Numbered from the stretch's first letter, positions 1-13,145 are shown. The stretch: DNA of 64,000 nt from Symsagittifera roscoffensis (GCF_963678635.1 NC_087063.1:56015504-56079503); one strand, 5' to 3'. Notes: a model not told the origin generated them from the letters alone. Translations and numbers: made by a program.

Positions 1-189
1 ATGTTACGACTAAATTCTTCAAAAACAACAATAAACATTTTTCAAAATTTTTTTTTGTTTTGTGCGCGTCTGATGAAACGATCTGACGTATAATACAAAT
101 TAGAAAATAGATGTTCGCAAAAAAATAGGTAAATTGGGAATCATTTTTTTTTCAGAAAAGGACCATTACGAGGCCAAACTGTGCATTCT

Positions 190-480
190 TTGCATTGTAA
201 GCGGAATCCGCAACATTGCTACTTTTCTTTGATATCCTTATGCTGTTTTGGATTCCACAAACAAACACCATAATCATTGTACTGCTCAAACTCGCTCGAA
301 AAAAAGGCGAATTTGTTAACCAGCGACTGTATTTGAGGAATCCAGAACAGTTTGTGGAATCCACAAACAAATGATAAAACATTTGTATGGTTAAATTGAG
401 CTGTTGCGGAATCCGCAACTGTAAGTAGAGTCCGCAATTTGTAAGTGGAATCCGCTTTTGCGGATTCCGTTTACAGTTAT
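190..480. repeat. Degenerate GGAATCC short-repeat cluster, left
   Basis: Several loose copies of a short unit built on GCGGAATCC lie here, alternating with AGTTTGTGGAATCCAC-like variants. Positions 403-419 read GTTGCGGAATCCGCAAC, two 8-base arms around a single A, so it can fold back on itself. A related copy is at 200-214. The same unit recurs at 1020-1260 on the other side of the 128-bp tandem repeat. Open frames here are by-products of the repeat and overlap on both strands. Confidence 0.6.
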
Positions 481-556
481 GTACATATGTAGTAGCGTTT
501 AAAATTATATCTTTTATTTACATGATTTGAATTCACTAGAACAGGAATTTATTAGA

Positions 557-945
557 TCAGTGTTTTGGATTAATAGAATTCCAATTACTGACCAGTATTT
601 GGGATCGATGGACTTCCAAATGCTGACCTAATTTGGCGATATGCTGTGTGTTGTGTTTCCAAACACTCTGAACCCAATGACTACAATTACTGAATTTATT
701 TGGCGTTATGCTTCCAAAATCAGTATTTGAGATCAATGGAATCCCAAATACTGACCTAATTTTGCGATATAGTGTGTGTTGTGTTTCCATACACTTTCAA
801 CCCAATGACTACAATTACTGAGTTTATTCGGCGTTATGCTTCCAAAATCAGTGTTTGGGATTGACGCAACCGCAAATACTGACCTAACTTAGCAATATGC
901 TGTGTGTTGTTTTTCTACTTACTCTCAAGTCAATGACGTCCACCG
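557..945. repeat. 128-bp tandem repeat, about three units
   Basis: A block starting GTATTTG(G/A)GATC recurs at 595, 723 and 851, exactly 128 bases apart. Each unit carries the landmarks TACTGACCTAA, TGTGTGTTGT, CAATGACTACAATTACTGA and GGCGTTATGCTTCCAAAATCA, with a few substitutions. A partial unit starts near 559 and the third unit fades after about 940. No coding function is suggested. Confidence 0.85.
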
Positions 946-1019
946 ATTTATGTAACCAATGTTTTAAGACTTGTTCGTGGTTTCCGCAAACAATAAATGA
1001 GTTCGTGCTTTCAGAATAT

Positions 1020-1260
1020 TGAACCAAATTCGGAATCCACTTACAGTTTGCGGAATCCACTTACATTTTGCGGAATCCACTTTTAGTTGAGGAATCCAGA
1101 ACAACTAGCTACATTTGCTTGTTGCGGAATCGGCAACAAAACGACTCTGCCGACAAAATTTACGTTACAGGTATATGTATGCGGAATCCACTGAATTTTT
1201 GTTTGTGGAATCCACTTACATTTTGGAACAAATTTAAAGACTTGTCTCTGGAATCCAGGA
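1020..1260. repeat. Degenerate GGAATCC short-repeat cluster, right
   Basis: Near-tandem copies of a unit of about 20 bases (CGGAATCCACTTACATTTTG and variants) at 1028-1085 are followed by scattered copies to about 1255, including a GTTGCGGAATCGGCAAC variant near 1125. Two open frames of about 83 codons overlap each other on opposite strands across this block and are repeat artefacts. Confidence 0.6.
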
Positions 1261-1329
1261 ACATAGAGACACAAAATTGTGCTCCTATTCATTGCACAAC
1301 TGGGCCTCGTAATGACTAATAAAAATGTT

Positions 1330-1909
1330 AACAATTAAAAGAAAATATTTTTTACTGAAAAACGTTTTATTTCTAAGATTTTTACTTATTTTTAAAAACT
1401 CTTTCAGAAAATTCATAGCTTATTAAGTACCCAATTGCGAACTCCCTTCTATAATAATCTCGCTTTACTCGATTAAAATAAGACGAAAAATCAAAAGTTT
1501 CAAATCGGATTTTCGCGACACTGGAAAATTTTTGGAAATTTGAAAAACCATTCGAGTCACGATTGAAAGGGCTTTGATACGATATATTACTCAACGCAGT
1601 CCAATTATTGTTTGTGGTACCGGTTTTGCAGGGAAACCAAAAAAATAAACCGAAAAAAAACACACCCGAATGAAGAGTTCCTCCCCATTTTCAATGATCG
1701 GAATTTAAAAAAATGTCCCCAAAACATGTCGATAAAAAAAGAAAAAGAGCTTACAATTACAGGTGGGGATCATTTCCAATATTATGCAAACCAATGTTTC
1801 TCGCGAAAATTTTGAATGCTTTTATTGTTCCATCAAGCTTCATAACCCCACTTCAAGGACCTGCGAAAGTTCAGAAAAACTTTTGCTTCTGTGCTAATAA
1901 TGAAAAAAA
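1330..1909. other. Unassigned A+T-rich spacer
   Basis: No recognisable gene or repeat. A 93-codon minus-strand open frame (1382-1663) starts with a hydrophobic stretch but is mostly low-complexity and overlaps a plus-strand frame, so it is not called. Confidence 0.4.
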
Positions 1910-4900
1910 TTGAGTTTTTGTTACTTTTTTGTAAATCATTGGTTTTCTTTAAATGAGTTGTTAGTGTTTCTAGACTTAAAGCGTTAGAAACTTCTCTATA
2001 AGAGAGCTAGGACGTGATGTGACCAGAAAAAGCGACTCGTACTGACCACAAGAAATGAATTGCAATCGATTGTATACAGATAATCATTTAAGTTGATTCA
2101 AAATCATTTTAGTTCGATGCAAAAATAAAATTAAAAAAGATAATGTTCAATCGGGTCCAAATCGGATCAAATCAATTTTTTGTCAACTTATTTTAGTGTT
2201 ACGTTTTTTCGTATGTTATTAACATTAAATCTAACTTTGTTTTGCAATAAAATCGATTTTGTGCCTACCGTAAGATTTCATTCTAATTCGGTTTACTTAT
2301 CTATATGGGCAATCGTAAATTGATTTGTTTACCTCATTCTCTGTAAAAAAATCTGATTAATTTGATTTCAATTTCAATTTTGTAAGTGCGCGGAGTTTAA
2401 AACTATCCTGAACTGACAAACTAACAATCGGAAAAAATTGATTTTTTGTTATTTTATAGCAAATCATCAGTTTTCTTTATCTGAGTTTTGAGTGTTTTTA
2501 GAAACATCTCGATAAGGGGGATAGGACCTAACGTGACCGGAACAAAAACCGGCTCGTACTGATAACAAGAAATGAATTGCAAACGATTGTATACATATAA
2601 TGATTTGAATTGATTCGAAATGATTTTAGTTCGATACAAAATATAGTTAAAAAATAGTTTTCATTCGGGTCTAAATTAATTTAAATCAATTTTTTCTCAA
2701 TTTATTTTGGTGTTAAGTTTTTTTCGTAAGTTAGTAACATTAAAATCTGTTTAGATTATTTTAAACTGATTTTATTCTACTTTGTTTTGCATTAAAATTG
2801 ATTTTCTGCCTACCGTAAGAATCCTTTTATTTCATTCTAAATCGGTTGAACTAACTAAATGTGCAATCGTAAATTGATTTGTATAACTCATTATCTGTAT
2901 GAAATCTAATAAAATTGATTTCAATTTCAATTTTGTCAGTGCGCAAAATTTAAAACTATCACAAACAGACAAACTAACAATCGAAAAAAATTGAGTTTTT
3001 TAAGTTACTTTTTAGCAAATCATTGGTTTTCGTTATCTGAGTTTTGAATGTTTTTAGAATGAAAGCTCTAAAAACATCTCTATAAGGAGGCTAGGACCTG
3101 CCGTGACAGGAACAAAAGACTCGTACTGACAAGAAGAATTGAGTTGCAATCGATTGTATACAGATAATGATTTGAATTGATTTAAAATCATTTTAGTTCG
3201 ATACAAAAATATAATTAAAAAAATAACTTTCCAGCGGGTCTAAATAAATTTAAATTAAGTTTTTGTCAATTCAATTTGCTGTTACGTTGTTTTTGTATGT
3301 CAGTAACACTAAAATTGATTTATAATGATTTAAATGATTTTTATTTCACTTTTGTTTTGCAAAAAAGTCGGTTTTGTGCCTACCGTAAAAATCCTTTTAT
3401 TTCAATCTAAATAGGGTCATGTATCTATGGGCAACCGTAAATTGATTTATATACCTCTTTATCTGTTTGAAAACTAATGAAATTGATTTCATTTTCAATT
3501 TTCTCAGTGCGCGGAATTCAAAAATATCCCGAAATGACAAACTAACAATCGAAAAAAATTGAGTTTTTGTAACTTTTTTTACCAAATCATTGGTTTTCGT
3601 TGTCTGAGTTTTAAGTGCTTTTAGAATGAAAGCTTTAGAAACATCTCTATAAGGAGGCTAGGACCTGAAGTGACCGGAACAAAAGACTCGTACTGAAAAG
3701 AAGAATTGAGTTGCAATCGATTGTATACAGATAATGATTTGAATTGATTTCAAATCAATTTAGTTCGATACAAAAATATAGTTAAAAAAATAATTTTTCA
3801 GCGGGTCTAAATCGAGTTAAATCAATTTTTTGTCAATTCAATTAGCTGTTACGTTTTTTTTGTATGTCAGTAACATTTAAATCGATTTATTTTGATTTAA
3901 ATGATTTTATTTCACTTTTGTTTTGCAAAAAAGTCGGTTTTGTGCCTACCGTAAAAATCCTTTTATTTCAATCTAAATAGGGTTATGTATCTAAATGGGC
4001 AACCGTAAATTGATTTATATACCTCTTTATCTGTTTGAAAACTAATGAAATTGATTTCATTTTCAATTTTGTCAGTGCGCGGAATTCAAAAATATCCCGA
4101 AATGACAAACTAACAATCGAAAAAAATTGAGTTTTTGTTACTTTTTAGCAAATCATTGGTTTTCGTTATCTGAGTCTTGAGTGCTTTTAGAATGAAAGCT
4201 TTAGAAACATCTCTATAAGGAGGCTAAGACCTAACGTGACCGGAACAAAAGACTCGTAGTGACAAGAAGAATTGAGTTGCAATCGATTGTATACAGATAA
4301 TGATTTGAATTGATTTTAAATCATTTTAGTTCGATACAAAAATATAGTTACAAATTTTTTTTTTCAGCGGGTCTAAATCGAGTTAAATTAATTTTTTGTC
4401 AATTCAATTTGCTGTTACGTTTTTTTGTATGTCAGTAACATTAAAATCGATTTATTTTGATTTAAATGATTTTATTTCACTTTTGTTTTGCAAAAAAGTC
4501 GGTTTTGTGCCTGCCGTAAAAATCCTTTTATTTCAATCTAAATAGGGTTATGTATCTAAATGGGCAACCAAAAATTGATTTATATACCTCTTTATCTGTT
4601 TGAAAACTAATGAAATTGATTTCATTTTCAATTTTGTCAGTGCGCGGAATTCAAAAATATCCCGAAATGACAAACTAACAATCGAAAAAAATTGAGTTTT
4701 TGATACTTTTTAGCAAATCATTGGTTTTCGTTATCTGAGTCTTGAGTGCTTTTAGAATGAAAGCTTTAGAAACATCTCTATAAGGAGGCTAAGACCTAAC
4801 GTGACCGGAACAAAAGACTCGTACTGACAAGAAGAAATGAGTTGAAATCGATTGTATACAGATAAAGATTTGAATTGATTTAAAATCCTTTCAGTTCGAT

Positions 4901-7900
4901 ACAAAAATATAGTTAAAAAAAAAATTTTTCCAGCGGGTCGAAATCGGTTGAAATTAAATTTTTGTCAATTCATTTTGTTGTTATGTTTTTTTTTTGTATG
5001 TCAGTAACATTAAAATCGATTTATTTTGATTTAAATGACTTTATTCCACTTTTGTTTTGCGAAAAAGTCGATTTTGTGCCTACCGTAAGAATCCTTTTAT
5101 TTCAATCTAAAGAGTTTTATGTATCTCAATGGGCAACCGTAAATTGTATTATATACCTCTTTATCTGTTTGAAAACTAGTGAAAGTGATTTCTTTTTCAG
5201 TTTTGTCAGTGCGCGGAATTTAAGAATATCCCAAAATGACAAACTAACCACCAAAAAGAATTGAGTTTTTTGTTACTTTTTAGCAAATCATTAGTTTTTA
5301 TCTGAGTTTTGAGTGTTTTTAGAATTAAAGCTTTAGTAACATCTCTATAAGGGGGCTAGGACCTGACGTGACCGGAAAAAAAGAATCGCACTGACAACAA
5401 AAAATGAATTGCAATTGATTGTTTTTAGATAGAGGTTTGAATTGATTCAAAATCAATTTAAGTCGTCACAAAAAAGTAGTTTAAAAAAATTTCAATCGTG
5501 TCTTAATCGATTTATATAGTTTTCTGTCAATTTATTTTGGTGTTACGTTTTTTCGTAAGTTAGTAACATTAAAATTGATTTAAATTGATTTAAATTGATT
5601 TTATTCTGCCTTTGTTTTACAATAAAATCAATTTTGGGCCTACGCTAAGACTCCTTTTATTCCATTCTAAATCAGTTTACGTATCTAAATGGGCAATCTT
5701 AATTTGATGCATATACCTCATTATCTGAATGAGTTATAATGAAACTGATTTCATTTTCAATTTTGTCAGCGCGAGCAATTTAAAACTACGCCGAACTGAC
5801 AAACTAATAATCGAATTTAATTGAATATTTTGTTACTTTTTCGCAAATCATTGGTTTTTATTTGAGTTTTGAGTGTTTTTAGAATAAAAGCATTAGAAGC
5901 ATCCCTATAAGGGAACAAGGACATGACGTGACCGGAAGTATTGACTCGTACTGACATGAAATGAATTGCAATCGCTTGTGTGCAGATAATGATTTGAAAT
6001 GATTCAAAATCAGTTTACTAAGATACAAAAATGTAGTTTGAAAAAAAATTCAATCGGGTCTAAATCGACGTAAACCCATTTTTTGTCAATTTTTTTGGCG
6101 TTACATTTTGTGCCTACCCTGAGAATCTTTTTATTCCATTCTAAATCGATTTACTTGTCTAAATGCGCAATCGTAAACTGATTTATAAACTTTAATATCT
6201 ATATGAAGTCTGATAAGTTTGATTGGAATTTCAATTTGGTTCGTGCGCAGAATTTAAAGAACCCCGAAGTGACAAACTAATAATCGAAAACAGTTGAGAT
6301 TTTTGTTGCTTTGTTGAAAACCATTGGTTTTCTTTATTTGAATTTTGAGTGATTTTAGAATTAAAATTATAGAAACATCTCTATAAAGGGGCTAGACCTG
6401 AAGTGACCGGATGAAGTGACTCGTACTGACAAGAAATGAATTTCAATCGTTTGTATGCAGATAAAGATTTGAATTGATCAATTTAGTAAGATACAAAAAT
6501 ATAGTTTGCCAGTTTAAATTCAATCGGGTCTAAATCGACTTAATTCCATTTTTTCCAATTTTTTTGGTGCTACGTTTTTAAAATGTTAGTAAAATTAGAA
6601 TCAATTGAAATGGTTTTAAAGTGATTTTAGTCCACGTTTGTTTGGCAACAAAATCGATTTTGTGCCTTCCGTAAAAAACCTTTCCATTCTAAATCGGTTT
6701 TTGTATCTAATTGGGCGTAAATTGGGCGCATTAGTAAATTGGTTTATATACCTCATTATCTGTTTGAATTCTAATACAATTGGTTTTCTTGAGTTTGTAA
6801 GTTTTGTAGGTGTTTTTAGACTTGAAGCGTTAGAAACATCTATCTAAGGGGGGCTAGGACCTGACTTTACCAGAAAAAAATGACTCGTACTGATAACAAG
6901 AAATGATTTGCGATCGATTGTATACAGATTATGATTGATTCAAAATCGATTTAATTCGATACGTAAAGGTACTTTAAAAATTAATATTCAATCGGGTCTA
7001 AATTGTTTTAAATCTATTTTTTGTCAATTACTTTGTTGTTACGTTATTAAAAAGTTTTTAACATCAAAATCTATTTAATTTGATTCAAATTGATTTTAGT
7101 TCAAATTTGTTTGTCAATAAAATCGATTTTCTGCCTACCGTAAGAATACTTTTATTCCATTTCAAATCGGTTTACGTATCTAAATGAACAATCGTAAATT
7201 GACTTATATACCTCATTCTCTGTGTGAAATATAATAAAAATATTTTCAATTCTTTTTTTGTCAGTACGCGGATGTTAAAATTATCACAAACTGACAAAGT
7301 ATTTTTCGAAAACATTTGAGTTTTTTGTTACTTTTTGCAAATCAATGGTTTTCTTTGTTATTTGACTTTTGAGTGTTTTTAGCAATAAAGTGTTATAAAA
7401 TCTCTTTAAGGGTGCTAGGAGCTGACTTGGCCAGAAGACGTGACTCGTACTGACAAGTAAGGAGTTGCAATCGATTGTGTGCAGATATTCTTTTGAATCG
7501 ATTCAAAAACATTTTGGTTAGATACAAAAATGTAGTTAAAATTAATTTTCGGTCGGGTCTAAATAGTTTCAAATCCTTTTTTTGTCAAGTATTTTGTTGT
7601 TACGTTTTTTAAAAAGGTATGAACATAAAACTTGATCTAAAATGATTTAAATTGATTTTAGTCCACATTTGTTTGGCAATCTAACCGAATTTGTGCCTAC
7701 CGTAAGAATCCTTTTTTTTTCATTGTAAATCGGCTTACGTATCTAAATGGGCAGTCTGAAGATGATAAAAGTACCTCATTATTTGTACAAAATCTAATGA
7801 AACTGATTTCAATTTCAAATTTGTCAGTGCGTGGAATTTATAACTATCGCGAATTGACAAACTAATCATCGAAAACAAAAAAAAACTTTTTCGTCACTTC

Positions 7901-10900
7901 TTTGCTAATCATTGGTTTTTTAATTTGATTTTTCAGTGTTTTTAGAATAAAAGATTTAGAAACATCTCTATAAGGGGCTAGGACCTGACGTGATCAAAAA
8001 AGTGACTCATACTGACAAAAAATGAATTGCAATCGATTGTATACAAATAATGATTTGAATTAAATCAAAATCAATTCAATTCGACCCAAAATTATAGTTA
8101 AAAATTAATTTTCAATCGGGTTCAAATCGATTTACTTTCAGTTTTGTCAATTTATTTAGGTGTTACGATTTTTCGTATGTTAGTAACAATAAAAACGTTT
8201 TGAATTGATTTTAACTGATTTATTCGCACATTTGTTTTGCACTAAAATTCACGTTGTGCCTACCGTAGGAATCTTTGTATTCCATTCTAAATCGGTTTAC
8301 GTATCTATGGGCAATCGTAAATTTATTTATACACTTCATTATCTGTATGAAATCTAATGAGCTTAATTTCAGTTTCAATTTTGTCAGTGCGCGGAATATA
8401 AAATTATCTTGAGCTGACAAACTAATGATCGAAAACAATTGAGTTTTTTGTTACTTTTTTTTTACAAATCATTGGTTTTCTTTATTTGAGTCTTAGGTGA
8501 TATCAGATTTAAAGCGATATGAACATCTCCATAAAATTGCTTGGAGCTGACTTGACCGGAAAAAGTGACTGGTACTGACGAAAAAAGAATTGCAATCGAT
8601 TGTATGCAGATATTGTTTTGAATTGATTCAAAATCAATTAAGTTAGATGCAAAAATGTAGATTAAAATATATATTTCGATCGGGTCTAAATCGTTTTAAA
8701 TCTATTTTTTTTGTCAATTAATTTGTTGTTAGGTTAATAAAATGTTATTAACATTAAAATCGATTTAATGTGATTCAAATTGATTTCAGTCCACATTTGT
8801 TTGTCAATAAAATCGATTTTCTGCCAACCGTAAGAATCCTTTTGTTCCGTTTTAAATCAGTTTACGTATCTAAATCAACAATTGTAAATTGATTTATATA
8901 CCTCATTATCTGTACAAAATCTAATAAAAATAATTTTAATTCCTTTTTTGTCAGTACGCGGCATTTAAAACTATCACAAATTGACAAAGTAATAATCGAA
9001 AACAAATGAAATCTTTGTTAATTTTTTGCAAATCATTGGTTTTCTTTGTTTTTTGAGTTTTGAATGTTTTTAGCAATAAAGTGTTAAAAACATCTCTATA
9101 AGGGTGCTAGGAGCTGACTTGACCGGAAGATGCGACTCGTACTGACAAGTAAGGAATTCTAATCGATTGTATGCAGATATTGTTTTGAAATGATTAAAAA
9201 ACAATTTAGTTAGATGAAAAAATGTAATTAAAATTAATTTTCGGTCGTGTCTTAATCGTTTCAAATCCATTTTTTGTCAATTAATTTTTTGTTACGTTTT
9301 TTGAAAAGTTATTAACATAAAACTTGATTTAAACTAACCTAAATTGATTTCGAATCACATTAGTTTGGCAATAAAACCGACTTTGTGCCTACCGTAAGAA
9401 TCCTTTTATTTCGTTCTTAATCGGCTTACGTATAAAATGGGCAGTCTGAAATTGATATAAATACCTCATTATCTGTATAAAATCTAATGAAACTGATTTC
9501 AGTTTCAATTTTGTCAGTGCGTGGAAATTGAAACTATCCCGAACGGACAAACTAACATTAGTAAAAAATTGAAATTTTGTTACTTTTTTGCAAATCATTA
9601 GTTTTCTTTATCTGAGTTTCGAGTGTTTTCAGAATGAGAGCTTTAGAAACATCTCTATAAGGAAGCTAGGACCTGCCGTGACAGGAGCAAAAGTCTCGTA
9701 CTGACAAGAAGAATTGAGTTGCAATCGATTGTATACAGATAATGATTTGAATTGAATCAAAATCAATTCAATTCGACATGAAATTATAGTTAAAAATTAA
9801 TTTTCAATCAGGTTCAAATCGATTTACTTTCAATTTTGTCAGTTTATTTAGGTGTTACGATTTTTCGTATGTTAGTAACAATAAAAAAGATTTAAATTGA
9901 TTAAAACTGATTTATTCGCACATTTGCTTTGCAATGAAATTCACGTTGTGCCTACCGTAGGAATCTTTGTATTCCATTCTAAATCGGTTTACGTATCTAT
10001 GGGCAATCGTAAATTTATTTATACACTTCATTCTCTGTATGAAAACTAATGAGTTTAATTTCAGTTTCAATTTTGTCAGTGCGCGGAATTTAAAATTATC
10101 TTGAGCTGACAAACTAATGATCGAAAACAATTGAGTTTTTTGTTATTTTTTTTTTTACAAATCATTGGTTTTCTTTATTTGAGTCTTAAGTGATATCAGA
10201 TTTAAAGCGATATGAACATCTCCATAAAATTTCTTGGAGCTGACTTGACCGGAAAAAGTGACTGGTACTGACGAAAAAAGAATTGCAATCGATTGTATGC
10301 AGATATTGTTTTGAATTGATTCAAAATCAATTAAGTTAGATGCAAAAATGTAGATTAAAATATATATTTCGATCGGGTCTAAATCGTTTTAAATCTATTT
10401 TTTTTGTCAATTAATTTGTTGTTAGGTTAATAAAATTTTATTAACATTGAAATCGATTTAATGTGATTCAAATTGATTTCAGTCCACATTTGTTTGTCAA
10501 TAAAATCGATTTTCTGCCAACCGTAAGAATCCTTTTATTCCGTTTTAAATCAGTTTACGTATCTAAATGAACAATTGTAAGTTGATTTATACACCTCATT
10601 ATCTGTACAAAATCTAATAAAAATTATTTCAATTCCTTTTTTGTCAGTACGCGGCATTTAAAACTATCACAAACTGACAAAGTAATAATCGAAAACAAAT
10701 GAGTTCTTTATTACTTTTTTGCAAATCATTGGTTTTCTTTGTTTTTTGAGTTTTGAATGTTTTTAGCAATAAAGCGTTATAAACATCTTTATAAGGGTGC
10801 TAGGAGCTGACTTGGCCGGAAGATGCGACTCCCACTGACAAGTAAGGAATTCTAATCGATTGTATGCAGATATTGTTTTAAAATGATTGAAAAACAATTT

Positions 10901-11960
10901 AGTTAGATGAAAAAATGTAATTAAAATTAATTTTCGGTCGTGTCTTGATCGTTTCAAATCCATTTTTTGTCAATTAATTTTTTGTTACGTTTTTTGAAAA
11001 GTTAGTAACATAAAACTTGATTTAAACTAACCTAAATTGATTTCGAATCACATTAGTTTGGCAATAAAACCGACTTTGTACCTACCGTAAGAATCCTTTT
11101 ATTTCGTTCTTAATCGGCTTACGTATATAAATGGGCAGTCTGAAATTGATATAAAGACCTCATTATCTGTATAAAATCTAATGAAATTGATTTCAGTTTC
11201 AATTTTGTCAGTGCGTGGAAATTGAAACTATCCCGAACGGACAAACTAACAATAGAAAAAAATTGAGTTTTTGTTACTTTTTAGCAAATCATTAGTTTTC
11301 TTTATCTGAGTTTCGAGTGTTTTCAGAGTTAGAGCTTTAGAAAAATCTCTATAAGGCGACTAGGACCTGACGTGACCGGAACAAAAGTCTCGTACTGACA
11401 ACAAGAAATGAATTGCAATCGATTGTATACAGAAAATGATTTGAATTTATTCAAAATCATTTTAATTCGATACAAAAATGTAGTTAAAAAATTAATTTTC
11501 ACTAGTGTCTGAACCGATTTAAATCAATTTTTTGTCAATTTATTTTGGTGTTACGTTTTTCCGTTTGTTAGTGACATCAAAATCGATTTAAATTGATTTA
11601 AATTGATTTTATTCCACCTTTTTGCAAAAAAAATGATTTTGCGCCTTACGTAACAATCCTTTGAATCCATTCTGGATCGATTTACGTATGTTAATGGGCC
11701 ATCGTAAATTTTTAAACTACATCATCTGTATAAAATCTAATTAAATAGATTTCGTTTTTAATTTTGTCAGCTCAGGAAAATTATAACTACTCCGAACTGA
11801 CAAACTTGAAAATGAAATCTATTTAAATCTTTTCTTTTTCAGGTAATGTACATTATCGAAAAGTCAAATTACGATGAACAATTTAGTTACGTAAATCGAT
11901 TCAGAATGACTTAACAGGATTTTTATGATATAAATTGGTTTGCGTAAAAAGGTTTTAAAT
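1910..11960. repeat. Satellite array, ~565-bp monomer, about 18 copies
   Basis: The landmark CTAGGACCTGACGTGACCGG and variants recurs near 2007, 2520, 3091, 3658, 4224, 4789, 5356, 5916, 6392, 6854, 7415, 7978, 8540, 9106, 9666, 10233, 10800 and 11360. Most spacings are 560-567 bases; two are shorter (476 and 462, at 5.9-6.9 kb), so those monomers carry deletions. Each monomer also contains the palindrome CAATCGATTG, the string GTGCCTACCGTAAGAATCC, GTCAGTGCGCGGAATTT, and many ATTGATTT-type stretches. Monomers at 3.0-5.3 kb are very alike; those at the left edge and at 5.3-7.4 kb are more divergent. Short open frames in the array repeat with the monomer and are not genes. Confidence 0.95.
7990..11290. 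repeat. Two copies of a three-monomer higher-order repeat (~1.69 kb)
   Basis: Monomers three apart are far more alike than neighbours. The stretch at 8220-8438 recurs at 9912-10130 (offset 1692) and 9070-9270 recurs at 10763-10963 (offset 1693). Landmark variants follow the same three-step cycle: 8540, 9106, 9666 match 10233, 10800, 11360. This is the organisation expected from unequal exchange of a trimer, as in higher-order centromeric satellites. Confidence 0.8.
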
Positions 11961-12486
11961 AAATTTTTGAAAGAATATGGTTTTCGGAAACTGATTTGAA
12001 TTGTTTATTCTTTTGGTTTCAAACCGTGAAAATGTTTGTGTATTCATAACAAAATCCCTTAGAACTTCAGAAAACAGTGGTCACTGCAAATTTTTTTTCC
12101 GCACAATATTGCGTTTAAAGGATCCCCTTATATTTTTTATAAAACTAAGAGTTCCGGCGGTAAATAGAAGTATACTCTTGCAATTTTTTTTCAAACATCA
12201 TTTTTGTATCATTGTTATAGACTTGATTTTCCTATACGAAAATCAAGGTCGAAAATTTCTTTTCTATTGCAATAGTTATCCTCATAGTTTATTTTCAGGC
12301 CGAACATCATAACAAAAAATCAATTGAAAAGCAAATGTTTTCAATATTTCTCTATTTTATGATAGCGTAGTAAATCTAAATAAAAATTTTTTACAATCTG
12401 TACAAAATGAGTATAGAAACAAAGTACTTAAAATCTTTTTAAAATATTATAATTTAACAAAATCAGCAGGAAAATGAAATCAAACA
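11961..12486. other. Unassigned spacer between satellite and mobile element
   Basis: No recognisable gene. A 103-codon open frame (12001-12312) is rich in Phe, Ile and Leu, shows no motif, and has a composition typical of chance frames in A+T-rich DNA. Confidence 0.4.
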
Positions 12487-13014
12487 AGACTGCTCGTATC
12501 AGGGCAAAGCCCTGAATGTTCCGACGGCCTTTTAAGGTTTATGGAGCCGAAAAAACATTAAAAAAGTAAAAAGTAATAAAACAAAATGAAGTTTGCTTTT
12601 CTGAAATTTGATTTTTTTTTATGAAAAACATCTCTCCACACGCTAGATAAAGTACAAGAGGATAGCTTTTGCTCCTTGTAACAAAACAATTATGGCAAAT
12701 AAGCTTCCGTGAACCATTTTGAAACAATTTCTAAACGGATTAACTCTCCGCTTACGCGTTAATAGCGCGAAATATATCAAGCGTTAATTGTCCCAAATTG
12801 GCCAAAATGGCAATCTTTGAACCCCCATAATTTTACAAGAAACGGTCACAGGTGAAATATCTTTCAAATTTGAGTTCAGGACAACAATACCTTTCGAATG
12901 ATATAAAAAAATTCCGTCAAAAATGGCAAGTTAGAGAGTCGAAATTTGTCTCAAGAAAAAAAACCCACCCGGAGCACAAATACTCCGTTACTTTCGTATC
13001 GAAAGTCGGAACAA
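12487..13014 (-). mobile_element. Hairpin-ended non-autonomous element (Helitron2/Helentron-like), complete copy
   Basis: On the minus strand the element starts with GTTCCGAC (plus-strand complement at 13005-13012), overlapping a perfect hairpin ACTTTCG-TAT-CGAAAGT (12990-13006). It ends with the inverted partner GTCGGAAC (complement of 12518-12525), followed a few bases on by a second perfect hairpin CAGGGC-AAA-GCCCTG (12500-12514) and a short tail. One inverted-repeat arm at the extreme end, the other subterminal and followed by a hairpin, is the plan described for Helitron2/Helentron non-autonomous elements. The interior has no ORF but contains a GCGCGAAATATAT stretch and a TTGGCC-type palindrome shared with other copies. 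The family assignment is inference from architecture; no Rep-helicase is present in this window. Confidence 0.7.
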
Positions 13015-13024
13015 AAAGTTAACT

Positions 13025-13145
13025 AAAAATATTCAAACTGATTTGGAATCAATTGAAATTGATTTATGAGCTACATTTTTGTATCAAATTTGTTTAGGTT
13101 TCTGGATAAAATCGATTGCAATCCATTTCTGGTCAGCTATGGCAA
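13025..13145 (-). repeat. Inverted fragment of the 565-bp satellite
   Basis: The string AATCGATTGCAATCC followed by ATTTCTGGTCAG is the reverse complement, with a few changes, of the CTGACAAGAAATGAATTGCAATCGATT block found in each satellite monomer. The preceding ATTTGGAATCAATTG stretch matches the next part of the reversed monomer. It lies just beyond the hairpin-ended element, outside the main array. Confidence 0.55.

Noticed and set aside
152-1334. ORFs of 70-90 codons on both strands
   Set aside because: They overlap on opposite strands within short-repeat clusters and carry no motif.
1910-11960. Repeated short ORFs (for example 8220-8438 and 9912-10130) that look like a gene family
   Set aside because: They recur with the satellite monomer, are A+T-driven, and change frame between monomers.
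1910-11960. CRISPR-like regular array
   Set aside because: The period is ~565 bases with no short direct repeats and spacers, and the context is eukaryotic.
12001-12312. 103-codon ORF
   Set aside because: Phe/Ile/Leu-rich chance composition, no start context, no motif.
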